From contig JAAXGM010000006.1 of NCBI GenBank assembly GCA_012267435.1, positions 81,974-119,018 on the forward strand: a DNA stretch of 37,045 nucleotides, read 5' to 3'. Made by a program: the position numbers and the translations under genes. Position 1 is the first letter of the stretch. Every line of letters starts with the position of its first letter. Below are positions 16,769 through 26,878 of the stretch, one piece after another. This DNA is from Gemmatimonadota bacterium. GTDB taxonomy: Bacteria; Gemmatimonadota; Gemmatimonadetes; Longimicrobiales; Gaopeijiaceae. Under the pieces are notes generated by a model that saw only the letters and a program-made list of their open reading frames with translations, did not search any database and was not told the origin of the DNA.

Positions 16769-18766
16769 ATGGCGACAGTCGACCCCGGGCCCCGTGGCGG
16801 GCTCCCTCCCCAGGCTTACGAGACCTTGCCTGGCGACCGGTATCGCCCGTACGTGGGCGCGCGCGAACAAATCCTGGAGTTCACGCCAAGGGCCGTCCTG
16901 ATCGGAGCGGTTCTGGGCATCGTGTTCGGCGCCGCCAACGCCTACCTGGGGCTGCGCGTCGGGCTCACGGTGAGCGCCTCGATTCCGGCCGCGGTCATGG
17001 CCGTGGCCATCTTCCGCGTCTGGGGCGGCACCATCCTCGAGTCCAACATGGTGCAGACGGTGGGGTCGGCGGGGGAATCCCTGGCCGCGGGGGTCATCTT
17101 CACCCTTCCCGCGCTCTTCCTTTGGGCGCGCGAGGATCCGGCCATTCTGGTCAGCGTCACCCAGATCACGGTGATCGCGCTTTTCGGCGGAATGCTGGGC
17201 GTGCTGTTCATGATTCCCCTGCGCTCCTATCTCATCTCGCGCGAGCATGGCAAGCTGCCCTATCCCGAAGGCACCGCGTGCGCGGAGGTGCAGGTGGCGG
17301 GGGACGCGGGGGGCGGCAAGGCCCGCCTCCTCTTCGCCGGCCTCGGCGTCGGCGCCGTCTATCAGGCGCTGGCCAATCCCCGCGGGCTTGCACTGTGGAG
17401 CGAGTCGCCGTCCGCGCCCCTCCCGGGCAAGGCGGAGATCGGCGGAAACTTCACACCCGAGCTGTTGGGCGTCGGATTCATCATCGGACCGCGCATCGCC
17501 ACGATAATGTTCTCGGGAAGCGCGCTGGCCTGGTTGATCCTGATCCCGTTGATCAATGTCTGGGGCGGGAACGACGTGGTGTACCCGGCCGCGGTCCCGA
17601 TGGCGGAGCTGGCAACCTTTGATATCTGGAGCAACTACATTCGCTACGTCGGGGCCGGAGCGGTGGCCTTCGGGGGCATCGCGACCCTGCTCAAGTCGCT
17701 GCCCACCATGATCGAAAGCTTCAAGCTCGGGCTGGGCGGCATCGGGGGCGGTGGCGGACCGACCTCCCGCACGCAGCGGGACCTGTCCATGCGCTTCGTC
17801 TTCACGCTCGCGCCGCTGCTGGCCGTGGCCCTCTGGCTCTGGCCGGGCGTCCCGGTGAACCTGCTGGGTGCGATTCTGATCGTGCTGTTCAGCTTCTTCT
17901 TCGTCACGGTGTCCTCGCGCATCGTGGGGCTGATCGGCTCCTCGTCCAATCCGGTGTCGGGGATGACCATCGCCGCCCTGCTGCTCACCTCGCTGATCTG
18001 GGTGGGACTGGGGCTCAACGACGGTACCGCCGCCTCCAAGGTCGCGGTGCTGGCGGTGGGCGCGGTGGTGTGCATCTCGGCGGCCATCGCGGGGGACACC
18101 TCGCAGGATCTCAAGACCGGATTCCTGCTGGGCGCGACCCCACGCTCGCAGCAGATCGGCGAGCTGATCGGGGTGATCACAAGCGCGGCGGTGATGGGCG
18201 GGGTGCTGATCGTGCTCAACGAATCGTACGGTATCGGAGGGGCGGAGCTGGCGGCGCCCCAGGCGAACCTGATGAAGCTCGTGGTGGACGGCGTGCTGGC
18301 CGATACCCTGCCCTGGATGTTCGTCATCGTCGGCATGGCGCTGGCCGCCGTCGTCGAGTTCGGGTTGAGACTGCCCTCGCTGGCGTTCGCGGTGGGCCTG
18401 TATCTGCCGGTTTCGCTGATGACCCCGATCTTCGTGGGGGGTCTGATGCGGCGCGCGCTGACCCGCCGCCATGCGGGCCCGGACGGCGGCGGAGACCGGC
18501 TGGCCGAGCAGCGCGAGCGGGGCGTTCTGTTCGGCTCCGGCCTGATCGCCGGGGCGGCCCTGGTGGGAGTGCTGATCGGGGGCGCGATCTACTTGGTCAC
18601 CCAGGTGACCGGCGATCCCTCCCGGGCCAGCCAGTGGATTCTGGGTCACGCGTGGATGGATGGCCTGTTCCCCTGGTTTTCCGAGATAGCCGGTACGCTG
18701 ATCTTCGCGGGTCTCTGCCTGCTCCTGTGGCTGGCGGCGACGAGCGGAAAGGCCAGCAAGGCATGA
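16769..18766 (+). CDS. OPT family oligopeptide transporter
   Basis: EFTPRAVLIGAVLGIVFGAANAYLGLRVGLTVSASIPAAVMAVAIFR...ILESNMVQTVGSAGESLAAGVIFTLPALFL...PYPEGTACAEV...GDTSQDLKTGFLLGATPRSQQIGELIG; multiple TM segments; GGAGG SD precedes ATG at 16769 (ORF track starts at 16754). Confidence 0.94.
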   Translation: MATVDPGPRGGLPPQAYETLPGDRYRPYVGAREQILEFTPRAVLIGAVLGIVFGAANAYLGLRVGLTVSASIPAAVMAVAIFRVWGGTILESNMVQTVGSAGESLAAGVIFTLPALFLWAREDPAILVSVTQITVIALFGGMLGVLFMIPLRSYLISREHGKLPYPEGTACAEVQVAGDAGGGKARLLFAGLGVGAVYQALANPRGLALWSESPSAPLPGKAEIGGNFTPELLGVGFIIGPRIATIMFSGSALAWLILIPLINVWGGNDVVYPAAVPMAELATFDIWSNYIRYVGAGAVAFGGIATLLKSLPTMIESFKLGLGGIGGGGGPTSRTQRDLSMRFVFTLAPLLAVALWLWPGVPVNLLGAILIVLFSFFFVTVSSRIVGLIGSSSNPVSGMTIAALLLTSLIWVGLGLNDGTAASKVAVLAVGAVVCISAAIAGDTSQDLKTGFLLGATPRSQQIGELIGVITSAAVMGGVLIVLNESYGIGGAELAAPQANLMKLVVDGVLADTLPWMFVIVGMALAAVVEFGLRLPSLAFAVGLYLPVSLMTPIFVGGLMRRALTRRHAGPDGGGDRLAEQRERGVLFGSGLIAGAALVGVLIGGAIYLVTQVTGDPSRASQWILGHAWMDGLFPWFSEIAGTLIFAGLCLLLWLAATSGKASKA

Positions 18767-19116
18767 GATCGGTGACGGCGCGCAGAGTGGGGGAGTTCCT
18801 GGGGGGCGGCCTGCTCTGCCTTCTGTTCGCGTGCGGCGGCGAACAGGCGTCCGAGGCGGCGGGGACGATCCCCCGGGACGTCTTCGTAGGCACCTATGTG
18901 GAACTGCGCATGGCGGCCCTCCATTCACTCGATGGTCGGGTCGGTCCCGAGGCGAAGGGGGAGATCCTGGAGGCGAACGGGGTCACCGAGGCCGACCTGC
19001 TCGATTACGTCGACGTCCACGGGGCCCGTCTGCAGTTCATGGTCGAAGTGTGGGCCGAGATCGACGACACGCTCAGGGCCCTGCGCACCGAAGACGACCC
19101 CGCTCCCACGTCCTGA
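18763..19116 (+). CDS. Hypothetical lipoprotein, translationally coupled to OPT transporter
   Basis: MRSVTARRVGEFLGGGLLCLLFACGGEQASEAAG... lipobox LFAC; ATGA overlap with the OPT stop codon. Confidence 0.7.
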   Translation: MRSVTARRVGEFLGGGLLCLLFACGGEQASEAAGTIPRDVFVGTYVELRMAALHSLDGRVGPEAKGEILEANGVTEADLLDYVDVHGARLQFMVEVWAEIDDTLRALRTEDDPAPTS

Positions 19117-19135
19117 CCTCCGCCGGAGCCGGAGG
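19117..19135. terminator. Possible stem-loop at convergent junction
   Basis: CCTCCG-CCGGAGC-CGGAGG inverted repeat in the 30-bp gap between convergent stops; no U-tract. Confidence 0.3.
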
Positions 19136-19146
19136 GGGCGTCCTCG

Positions 19147-20703
19147 TCACTCCCACTCGATGGTGGCCGGGGGCTTGGAGCTGATGTCGTAGGCCACGCG
19201 GTTCACCCCCGCGACCTCGTTGATGATGCGGGTGGAGGCGCGCGCGAGAACTTCGGGCGGAAACCGGTACCAGTCGGCGGTCATGCCGTCGCGCGAGGTC
19301 ACCGCGCGCAGCGTTACGGCGCACTCGTAGGTGCGCGCGTCGCCCATCACGCCAACCGAACGCACCGGGAGCAGCACCGCGAACGCCTGCCAGATCTCGT
19401 CGTAGAGCCCGGCGGCGCGGATCTCCTCCAGGAAGATGGCGTCCGCCTCGCGCAACACCTCCAGCCGCTCCCGCGTCACTTCGCCCAGGATGCGCACGGC
19501 AAGACCCGGGCCCGGGAAGGGGTGGCGCGCCACGAACGCCTCGGGCAGGCCCAGCTCGCGCCCCACCCGGCGCACCTCGTCCTTGAACAGCTCCCTGAGC
19601 GGCTCGATCAGCTCGAACGGCATGTCGTCCGGCAGCCCGCCCACGTTGTGATGGGTCTTTATCGTCGCGGACGGGCCCCGCACCGAGAGGGACTCGATGA
19701 CATCCGGGTAGAGCGTGCCCTGCACGAGCAGGGACGCGTCCCTGCCGGCTTCGCGCGCCGTCCGTTCGAACACCCGGATGAAGATCTCGCCGATGATGCG
19801 GCGCTTGCGCTCGGGATCATCGACTCCGGCCAGCCCGTCCAGGAACTCCTCGCGCGCGTCGGCGACCAGCAGCTCCATCCCCATGTGCCTGCGGAAGGTG
19901 CGCTCCACACCCTCGTGTTCGCCCTTCCGGAGCAGCCCGTTGTCCACGAAGATGCAGGTGAGGCGGTCGCCGAGCGCCCGGTGCACCAGCGTGGCCGCGA
20001 CCGAGGAGTCGACCCCGCCGGAGAGGCCGCAGATGGCGGACCGGCCTCGCGCCTGCTCGCGGATGGCGGCGATGCTCTCGTCGACGAACGCGCTCGCCGT
20101 CCAGCTCGGACGGCAGCCGGCGACGCGGAAGAGAAAGTTGGAGAGCATCCGGTCGCCCTCGGGGGTGTGTGCGACCTCCGGATGAAACTGCACCCCGTGG
20201 ATGGCTCGGTCCTCGGCCCTGAACGCCGCCACCGGGAGGCCCTCGGTGGAAGCGACGACACGATACCCTTCCGGAGGCTGGTCCACATGGTCGCCGTGGG
20301 AACACCAGACCGTGACGGGATCTTCGCGCGCGAACCCCGCGAACAGGCCTTGCGCTTCGCTCAGGCGCAGCTCGGCTCGCCCGTACTCGCGCTTGCCGTA
20401 CTCCACCCGTCCGCCCTCCAGCCCGGCGATCAGCTGCATGCCGTAGCAGATCCCCAGCACCGGAACGTCCATGTGCAGGAGCTCGGGCTCCAGCCCCGGG
20501 CCATCGTCCTCGTAGACCGAGGATGGCCCGCCCGAGAGCACGATCGCGCTGGGCGCCCAGCTGCGAATCCACTCCAGGGACCGGGTCGGCGGGTGGATCT
20601 CGCAGAAGACCCGTTCCTCGCGGACGCGGCGCGCGATGAGCTGGGTGAACTGCGATCCGTAGTCGAGGATGAGGACCCGGTCGCGCGGGCTGGTGAAGGT
20701 CAT
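19147..20703 (-). CDS. guaA: GMP synthase (glutamine-hydrolysing)
   Basis: [21 protein letters not shown]...[17 protein letters not shown]...[35 protein letters not shown]...[11 protein letters not shown]-terminal KPPATIEWE. Confidence 0.97.
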   Translation of the reverse strand: MTFTSPRDRVLILDYGSQFTQLIARRVREERVFCEIHPPTRSLEWIRSWAPSAIVLSGGPSSVYEDDGPGLEPELLHMDVPVLGICYGMQLIAGLEGGRVEYGKREYGRAELRLSEAQGLFAGFAREDPVTVWCSHGDHVDQPPEGYRVVASTEGLPVAAFRAEDRAIHGVQFHPEVAHTPEGDRMLSNFLFRVAGCRPSWTASAFVDESIAAIREQARGRSAICGLSGGVDSSVAATLVHRALGDRLTCIFVDNGLLRKGEHEGVERTFRRHMGMELLVADAREEFLDGLAGVDDPERKRRIIGEIFIRVFERTAREAGRDASLLVQGTLYPDVIESLSVRGPSATIKTHHNVGGLPDDMPFELIEPLRELFKDEVRRVGRELGLPEAFVARHPFPGPGLAVRILGEVTRERLEVLREADAIFLEEIRAAGLYDEIWQAFAVLLPVRSVGVMGDARTYECAVTLRAVTSRDGMTADWYRFPPEVLARASTRIINEVAGVNRVAYDISSKPPATIEWE

Positions 20704-21953
20704 GACGGGATACTCTCCCCGCGAACCAGGTCGGCGAAGGTCTCCCGCTCGCGGATCAGGCGCAGCCCGCCGTCGGCAACCAGCACTTCCGCCGGGCGCA
20801 GGCGGCTGTTGTAGTTCGAGGCCATGGAAAAACCGTAGGCTCCGGCGGTCCTCACCACCATCAAATCGCCTGTGGAGGGTAGCTCGATGGCGCGGTCGCG
20901 CGCGAGAAAGTCGCCGTCCTCGCACACGGGACCCACCACGTCGCTCACCACCACGGGGGCATCCGGGCGCGTGCGCACCGGCTCGATCCGGTGATACCCG
21001 CCGTAGTGGCTGGGGCGCAGCAGCTCGGTCATGCCCCCGTCCGTGATCACGAAGGTCTTGCTTCCGGATCGCTTCACGTAAAGCACGCGCACGATGAGCG
21101 TTCCGGCTTCGCCCACGACGAAGCGACCCGGTTCCAGGACCAGCCGGAGCCCGCGCCCCGTCACGGAGGGCAGGACCGCCCGGGCGAGGCGCGCGAGATC
21201 GATCTCGGATTCATTTCCGTAGGCGACCCCGAATCCACCACCCAGATCGACGTACTCGAGCGAGATGCCCTCATCGGAAAGCGCTCGCTCCAGCGCGAAG
21301 ATCTCGCGCGCGGCGCATTCGTACGGTTCGGTGTCGACGATCTGCGACCCGATGTGCACCGCGATTCCCGCGACCCGCAGCGCGGTCCGGGAGGCCGCCC
21401 ATCGATAGAGGTCCATGATTTCGTCGGCGGGAACGCCGAACTTGGTGCCGGCGTGCCCCGTGCGCGTGTACTCGTGGGGCGTGGGCGAGGCGATGTCCAG
21501 GTTCACGCGCAGCGCGATACGGGCCTGCACGCCCCGCCGGGCGGCGATTCGCTCGATAAGGTGCAGCTCTTCACGGCTCTCGACGTTGAAACCGTAGATT
21601 CCCGCATCGAGGCCGGCGCCCAGCTCCTCCTCGCTCTTGCCCGCGCCGGCGAAGACGATCCGCTCCGCGGGAATCCCCGCCTCGAGGGCGCGCGCCAGCT
21701 CTCCCCCGCTCACGATGTCGGCGCCGGAACCGAGACGGGCCAGGCGGTTGAGGAGCGCTAGGTTTCCGTTGGCCTTGACCGAATACGCCACGAGCAGGCG
21801 GGCGGCCGGGAAGGCGGCTTCGAAGGTGCGATACCTGTCTTCCAGCAGGGCACCATCGTAGAGGTAGAGCGGGGTCCCGAAGCGAGCGGCGATGTCGTCG
21901 AGGGCGAACGGTCCGCAGCGGAGCACGCCTCCCGAGCGAGCCAGCGGGGTCAC
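20700..21953 (-). CDS. lysA: Diaminopimelate decarboxylase
   Basis: [66 protein letters not shown]...[11 protein letters not shown]...GRFVVGEAG...[19 protein letters not shown] at 21953 just after proS stop. Confidence 0.95.
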   Translation of the reverse strand: MTPLARSGGVLRCGPFALDDIAARFGTPLYLYDGALLEDRYRTFEAAFPAARLLVAYSVKANGNLALLNRLARLGSGADIVSGGELARALEAGIPAERIVFAGAGKSEEELGAGLDAGIYGFNVESREELHLIERIAARRGVQARIALRVNLDIASPTPHEYTRTGHAGTKFGVPADEIMDLYRWAASRTALRVAGIAVHIGSQIVDTEPYECAAREIFALERALSDEGISLEYVDLGGGFGVAYGNESEIDLARLARAVLPSVTGRGLRLVLEPGRFVVGEAGTLIVRVLYVKRSGSKTFVITDGGMTELLRPSHYGGYHRIEPVRTRPDAPVVVSDVVGPVCEDGDFLARDRAIELPSTGDLMVVRTAGAYGFSMASNYNSRLRPAEVLVADGGLRLIRERETFADLVRGESIPS

Positions 21954-21954
21954 C

Positions 21955-23415
21955 TCAGTATGCCCGCGCCCACGCCACCTCCATTTCGGCGGGGCCGCCA
22001 CCGATGCACCGCGACGGCCGGCTGGACGACGCGAACTCGTCGTCGGGGATGACCCGGATCGTGGCCCTGGTCGCTTGCTTGACCCTCTCCTCCACGTCGG
22101 GATCGCCGCTCCATCCGGTGTACACCAATCCGCCCTCGGTCTCCAGGATCTCCTTCAGCTCGCCGATGTCGGAGATCCCTCGGTGGGAGTTGGCCTCCCG
22201 GCGCGCGCGGGCGCCCTCGAGCAGGTCCTCGTGGAAGGCGTCGAGAAGAGCGGGCAGGGTGGCCAGGGCCTCCTCGCGCGACAGGAAGCGCTTGCGCGCG
22301 CCGCCGGAGAACGGAACCCGTCGGGCCAGCACCACCTGCCCCTTTGCCACATCGCGCGGCCCGATTTCGGCGCGGAAGGGTACGCCCTTGCGTTCCCACT
22401 CGTAGAACTTGGCCCCCGGGTTGAGGTGGTCGCGGGCGTCCGTGCGCACGCGCAGCCCCGCGGAGGCCAGCTGGCCGCGGAAGCGGTCGGCTTCCTCCAG
22501 CACCAGCGCGCGCTGCGCGTCCGTGCGCCAGATGGGCACGACCACGACCTGGGCCGGGGCGATCCGCGGCGGCACGACGATGCCGTTGTCGTCGCCGTGG
22601 GTCATCACCATGCCCCCGACCATGCGCGTGGATACTCCCCAAGAGGTATTCCAAGCGTATTCCTCGCGCCCCTCCTCGCTCTGGAAGGTGAGGCCGAACT
22701 GGCGCGAGAAGTTCTGCCCCAGGAAGTGGGAGGTGCCCGCCTGCAGCGCGCGATTGTCCTGCATCAGCGCCTCCACGGAATAGCTTCGCACCGCCCCCGC
22801 GAACTTCTCCGATTCGCTCTTGAGCCCGCTGACGGGGGGCATCGCGATCCAGTCCTCCTGGAACTCGCGGTACACCCCCAGCATGCGCCGCGCCTCCTCC
22901 TCGGCTTCCCCCCGCGTCGCGTGCGCGGTGTGTCCCTCCTGCCAGAGGAATTCCGAAGTGCGCAGAAAGAGCCGGGTGCGCAGCTCCCAGCGCATAACGT
23001 TGCACCACTGGTTCAGCAGGAGGGGCAGATCGCGGTAGCTCTGCACCCACTTCGCGTACATCGAGTAGATGATGGTCTCGGACGTCGGGCGCACGACGTA
23101 CGGCTCCTCGAGCTCCTTGCCGCCGGCGTGGCTCACCACGGCGAGTTCCGGCTTGAAGCCCTCGACGTGCTCCTTCTCCCGCTCGATGAAGCTCATCGGA
23201 ATGAGCAGGGGGAAGTAGGCGTTCTCGTGGCCGGTTTCCTTGAAGAGACCGTCCAGTCCCCGCTGCATCAGTTCCCAGATGGCGTACCCCCAGGGACGGA
23301 TCACCATGCATCCGCGCACCGGCGAATAGTCGGCGAGCTCCGCGCGCTGAACGACATCGTTGTACCAAGCCGAGAAGCTCTCGCTCCGGGGCGTCAGCCG
23401 CTTGTCATCAGCCAT
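21955..23415 (-). CDS. proS: Prolyl-tRNA synthetase, archaeal/eukaryotic-type
   Basis: SFSAWYNDVVQRAELADYSPVRGCMVIRPWGYAIWELMQRGLDGLFKETGHENAYFPLLIP...WELRTRLFLRTSEFLWQEGHTAHAT...WNTSWGVSTRMVGGMVMTHGDDNGIVVPPRIAP; C-terminal ARAY. Confidence 0.96.
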   Translation of the reverse strand: MADDKRLTPRSESFSAWYNDVVQRAELADYSPVRGCMVIRPWGYAIWELMQRGLDGLFKETGHENAYFPLLIPMSFIEREKEHVEGFKPELAVVSHAGGKELEEPYVVRPTSETIIYSMYAKWVQSYRDLPLLLNQWCNVMRWELRTRLFLRTSEFLWQEGHTAHATRGEAEEEARRMLGVYREFQEDWIAMPPVSGLKSESEKFAGAVRSYSVEALMQDNRALQAGTSHFLGQNFSRQFGLTFQSEEGREEYAWNTSWGVSTRMVGGMVMTHGDDNGIVVPPRIAPAQVVVVPIWRTDAQRALVLEEADRFRGQLASAGLRVRTDARDHLNPGAKFYEWERKGVPFRAEIGPRDVAKGQVVLARRVPFSGGARKRFLSREEALATLPALLDAFHEDLLEGARARREANSHRGISDIGELKEILETEGGLVYTGWSGDPDVEERVKQATRATIRVIPDDEFASSSRPSRCIGGGPAEMEVAWARAY

Positions 23416-23695
23416 CTGTTTGGTCCTGGGGGTGGCCCGCGGTGCGGGAAGGGTCGCGTCTGCTTTCCCTGCGAAAAACGAAGAACCCGGGAACGCTGAA
23501 GAGCAGGAGCGATGAGATGAACCACGATATACGGAAGGGCGCGCCCGTCAACTCGTCCAGGAGTAGCGCCACCAGCGCCCCGCCGCCCAGGGACATTGCC
23601 GCCGCGGCGGTCAGAATGAAGTACTCGAGGATGTTGAGCCGACGCACTGCGCGGGCCATGTCCCTGCGCACCCCTTTCTTGCCGTCGCCTACCAT
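23408..23695 (-). CDS. Small two-TM hypothetical membrane protein
   Basis: 95 aa: NILEYFILTAAAAMSLGGGALVALLLDELTGAPFRISWFISSLLLFSVPGFFVFRRESRR; overlaps proS start by 8 bp. Confidence 0.6.
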   Translation of the reverse strand: MVGDGKKGVRRDMARAVRRLNILEYFILTAAAAMSLGGGALVALLLDELTGAPFRISWFISSLLLFSVPGFFVFRRESRRDPSRTAGHPQDQTDG

Positions 23696-24198
23696 TCCGG
23701 GGGGGCTCCGTGGTAGAAGTAGACCCGGTGGCCGTTACCCCGCCCGGTTCCGACCTCGCCGTACCAACCTTCCAGAGGAATCCATTCGCCCCAGGCCACG
23801 GGCACCAAGTTCCCTTCATTCGTCCCCGACGGTACGGCTGCGTGGTAGATGATCGCGCGAATAGCGACCAGAGTCGAATCGCGGGCGGCCCGTTCGGGCA
23901 GCAGCTCCCGCAGGGTCCGGCTGAATTCCGCGCGCCCGCCGGGCTCCTGCGCGAGCAGGTGCAGGGTAAGCCGGCGTTCCAGAACCGGATCCGGTACTTC
24001 ATCGAAGAGAACGAGAGAAATCGCCTCGGCGTCGTCGGCGCCGAAGGACGAACGCGCCGCGGGGGGCGTGGATGCGGGTGCCGCGTCCTCCCTCGCATCG
24101 GGGGGGCGATCAGGAGAACAGGCTCCCGCGCACAGGCACGCCGCAGCCCGGAGGAGGACCCTCCAGGGCTGTTGCCGGCCTGCCCGGCGAAGGGTCAT
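23689..24198 (-). CDS. Hypothetical (lipo)protein, 169 aa
   Basis: MTLRRAGRQQPWRVLLRAAACLCAGACSPDRPP... secretory signal and Cys; overlaps hisS stop by 4 bp and the next gene by 7 bp. Confidence 0.65.
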   Translation of the reverse strand: MTLRRAGRQQPWRVLLRAAACLCAGACSPDRPPDAREDAAPASTPPAARSSFGADDAEAISLVLFDEVPDPVLERRLTLHLLAQEPGGRAEFSRTLRELLPERAARDSTLVAIRAIIYHAAVPSGTNEGNLVPVAWGEWIPLEGWYGEVGTGRGNGHRVYFYHGAPPEW

Positions 24199-25499
24199 GG
24201 TGTCGGCCCGCCCCGGCGCAGATCGGCCAGTGAGACTTCCTGCTGGCTGCCTTGCGCCATGTCGCGGATCACCGCCACCCCTCTCGCCGTCTCCTCCGGT
24301 CCCAGAAGTATGACCTTGCGGGCCCCCTGCCGGGCGGCCATGGCGAGCTGCTTGCGCACGGGACGCTGCTCCAGGGCATAGGCGACGGTCGAACCCGACT
24401 CCCGCAGGACATGGGCGATTTCCCGTCCTAGGAGACGCTGGGCCGGCGACACGCTGGCGATGAACCAGTCCATCGACGGGGTCGTCCCGGGGAGCCGCCC
24501 ACGATCGCGCAGCAATTCGGTGAGCACCACGTCCCCCATTCCGAACCCCACCGCGGCAAGAGGTTCGCCGCCGACCCGCTCGAGCAGCCGGTCGTAACGG
24601 CCTCCCCCGCAGATGGCGCGCATTTCGCCCCCGCGATCGAAGAGTTCGAAGACGATGCCGGTGTAATACGCCAGCCCGCGCACGATGCGCAGGTCGAAGC
24701 GGAGGAATGGATCGAGCCCCATCGCCGCCAGGTCGGCCCGGTAGCGGCGCAGTTCGGAGAGGCTGGCGCCCACGGCATCACGTTCGCCAAGCAGGTCCTC
24801 GACCACATCGAGCCCGGAACCGTCCAGGATCTCCAAAAGTGAATCCACGGCCCGGGGCGCCAATCCGGCGGATTCGCGCAGCCGGGCGCGCGTCGCGTCC
24901 TGGCCCACCCGTTCGTACTTGTCTATGTCGGTGTAGGTTGCGGCGATCCGGTCCCTCGGCACACCCAGCGCGTCGAGAATCGCGGACAACAGGCGGCGAT
25001 CCGAGACCCGAGCCAGGAAGTCGTTCGGCCCCAGGCCCAGCCCCCGCAGGGCGTCGACCGCCACCGCCAGGACTTCGGCGTCCGCACCCGTCCCGGCTTC
25101 GCCGAGGATGTCGACGTTCCACTGGAAGTGCTCCCGCAGACGCCCCCGCTGCTGTCGCTCGTAGCGAAAGAGCTGCGGGATCGAGAACCAGCGGATGGGC
25201 TTCGCCATGGCCCGGCTCCGCTCGCCGAGCATGCGCGCGAGTGACGGCGTCATTTCAGGGCGCAGCGATACCTCGCGCCCACCCTTGTCGACAAATGCGT
25301 ACAGCTGCCCGACGATCTCGTCGCCGCTCTTTTCCCGGTAGAGTTCCAGTGGTTCCAGCGGAGGCCCGTCGTATTCCTGGAAGCCGTAGCGACGCGCCAC
25401 GCTGCGCCAGGTTCTGAACACGTGCTCCCGCTCGGCCAGGGTCTCCGGGGCGAAGTCCCGAAAGCCCGGGAGTCTGGGGAAGGTTTTCCCTTTTGGCAT
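24195..25499 (-). CDS. hisS: Histidyl-tRNA synthetase
   Basis: LPGFRDFAPETLAEREHVFRTWRSVARRYGFQEYDGPPLEPLELY...LRPEMTPSLARML...FRYERQQRGRLREHFQWNVDILG...LRIVRGLAYYTGIVFELFDRGGEMRAICGGGRYDRLL; class II and HisRS-specific motifs. Confidence 0.96.
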   Translation of the reverse strand: MPKGKTFPRLPGFRDFAPETLAEREHVFRTWRSVARRYGFQEYDGPPLEPLELYREKSGDEIVGQLYAFVDKGGREVSLRPEMTPSLARMLGERSRAMAKPIRWFSIPQLFRYERQQRGRLREHFQWNVDILGEAGTGADAEVLAVAVDALRGLGLGPNDFLARVSDRRLLSAILDALGVPRDRIAATYTDIDKYERVGQDATRARLRESAGLAPRAVDSLLEILDGSGLDVVEDLLGERDAVGASLSELRRYRADLAAMGLDPFLRFDLRIVRGLAYYTGIVFELFDRGGEMRAICGGGRYDRLLERVGGEPLAAVGFGMGDVVLTELLRDRGRLPGTTPSMDWFIASVSPAQRLLGREIAHVLRESGSTVAYALEQRPVRKQLAMAARQGARKVILLGPEETARGVAVIRDMAQGSQQEVSLADLRRGGPTP

Positions 25500-25530
25500 G
25501 GCGGCGAATCTATGCGCTTGGCTCTACGCG

Positions 25531-26814
25531 TCAAACGGGGAAAGGTGCCGGGAATGGCTGGATGTCCATCTCGTCGAGGGCGCTGCCGACCGTGTGGCAG
25601 GATCCCGTGACCACCGCCGTGCCGCCATCCGCCCGTTCAGCCACTCTGGCCAGAGCGCTGCCGAAGTCCGCTTCCACCTCGAGCGTGAACCTTGGTGCGA
25701 GCGTGGCCGCGGCCTGCGCGGGGTTCCACCTCCGTTCTCCGGGCGCGGACGGGGGCTGGGTCAGGACGGCTGCGTCGGCGATCGCGAGGAGACCCGGAAG
25801 CATGCCGCCCCAGTCCTTGTCCCCCAGGATGCCGGCGAGAACCACGATCGGGCGCGGAAGACCGAGTGACCTCAGGGTGGTGGCCAGCGTCTCCATTCCG
25901 GCGACGTTGTGAGCCACGTCGAAGACCCAGGTTACGGCGCTCCGCCGCACCAGCTGCACCCGACCCGGCCAACTCACCTCCGCCAGGCCCCGCACCACGG
26001 CCCGTCGATTGGGTCGCAGCTTCTCCGGAAGCGATTCGAGCGCCCTCGCCGCCAGCGCCGCGTTGGTCGCCTGGTGCTCTCCCGCCAACGGCACCGAAAG
26101 CTCGAGGTCACCCCAGGCGTCGGAGGACATGCGAAAGCTTGTGCGCGTCCTCGAGAGCTCCAGGATTTGCAGGTCCCCGAGCGGATCGAGCACGAAAAAG
26201 GGAGCCCCGGCCCGCGTTGCCCGATCCTTCAGAATCCGCAGCACGGGCCCGCCGGTCTCGCTCGTATGGATGGGGACGCCCGGTTTGACGATCCCGGCCT
26301 TCTCCCGGGCAATGTCCTCCACCGTGGCGCCCAGGTAGTCCGCGTGGTCGAGGGACACGTTGGTGATGCAGGTCACCGCCGGGAAGATCACGTTGGTCGC
26401 GTCGAGACGTCCACCCAGGCCGACCTCCACCACCGCGATGTCGACTTCCCGGTCGGCGAAGACCCCAAGCGCCAAGGCGGTGGTCGCTTCGAAGAAGGTG
26501 GGCCCGATCCGATCTACGGCGACGTGCAGGTCGGCCGCCACCCGTGTCATGGTCTCGTGGTCGACCGGTCGCCCGTCGATCTGGATGCGTTCCCGGAAGT
26601 CGCACAGGTGGGGTGACGTGTAGAGCCCGGTGCGCAGCCCGGCTTCCCTCAATACCTCGGCGCACATCGCCGCCACCGACCCCTTGCCGTTGGTCCCGCC
26701 GATGTGGATCGACGGGTAGACGAGCTGTGGTTCCCCCAGAGTCGCAAGCAGAGACCGGGTCCGTTCGAGACCCCACTGGACGCCATGCCCCAGTCGCGGG
26801 AACAGTTCGTGCAT
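25531..26814 (-). CDS. folC: Folylpolyglutamate synthase / dihydrofolate synthase
   Basis: YPSIHIGGTNGKGSVAAMCAEVLREAGLRTGLYTSPHLCDFRERIQIDGRPV...DIAVVEVGLGGRLDATNVIFPAVTCITNVSLDHADYLGATVEDIAREKAGIVKPG; FolC signature. ATG at 26814 or TTG at 26835. Confidence 0.95.
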   Translation of the reverse strand: MHELFPRLGHGVQWGLERTRSLLATLGEPQLVYPSIHIGGTNGKGSVAAMCAEVLREAGLRTGLYTSPHLCDFRERIQIDGRPVDHETMTRVAADLHVAVDRIGPTFFEATTALALGVFADREVDIAVVEVGLGGRLDATNVIFPAVTCITNVSLDHADYLGATVEDIAREKAGIVKPGVPIHTSETGGPVLRILKDRATRAGAPFFVLDPLGDLQILELSRTRTSFRMSSDAWGDLELSVPLAGEHQATNAALAARALESLPEKLRPNRRAVVRGLAEVSWPGRVQLVRRSAVTWVFDVAHNVAGMETLATTLRSLGLPRPIVVLAGILGDKDWGGMLPGLLAIADAAVLTQPPSAPGERRWNPAQAAATLAPRFTLEVEADFGSALARVAERADGGTAVVTGSCHTVGSALDEMDIQPFPAPFPV

Positions 26815-26878
26815 CGCGGGAGTCCCGGCCTTCAACGCAGTATTCTCCAGCGGGTGTGGAGCGGCGCGCTGAAGGGCT

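Noticed and set aside
16631-18928. 765-aa antisense ORF covering the entire OPT transporter gene
   Set aside because: Arg/Gly/His/Gln-rich translation with no family motif; the sense strand encodes a clear OPT transporter. Typical high-GC antisense open frame.
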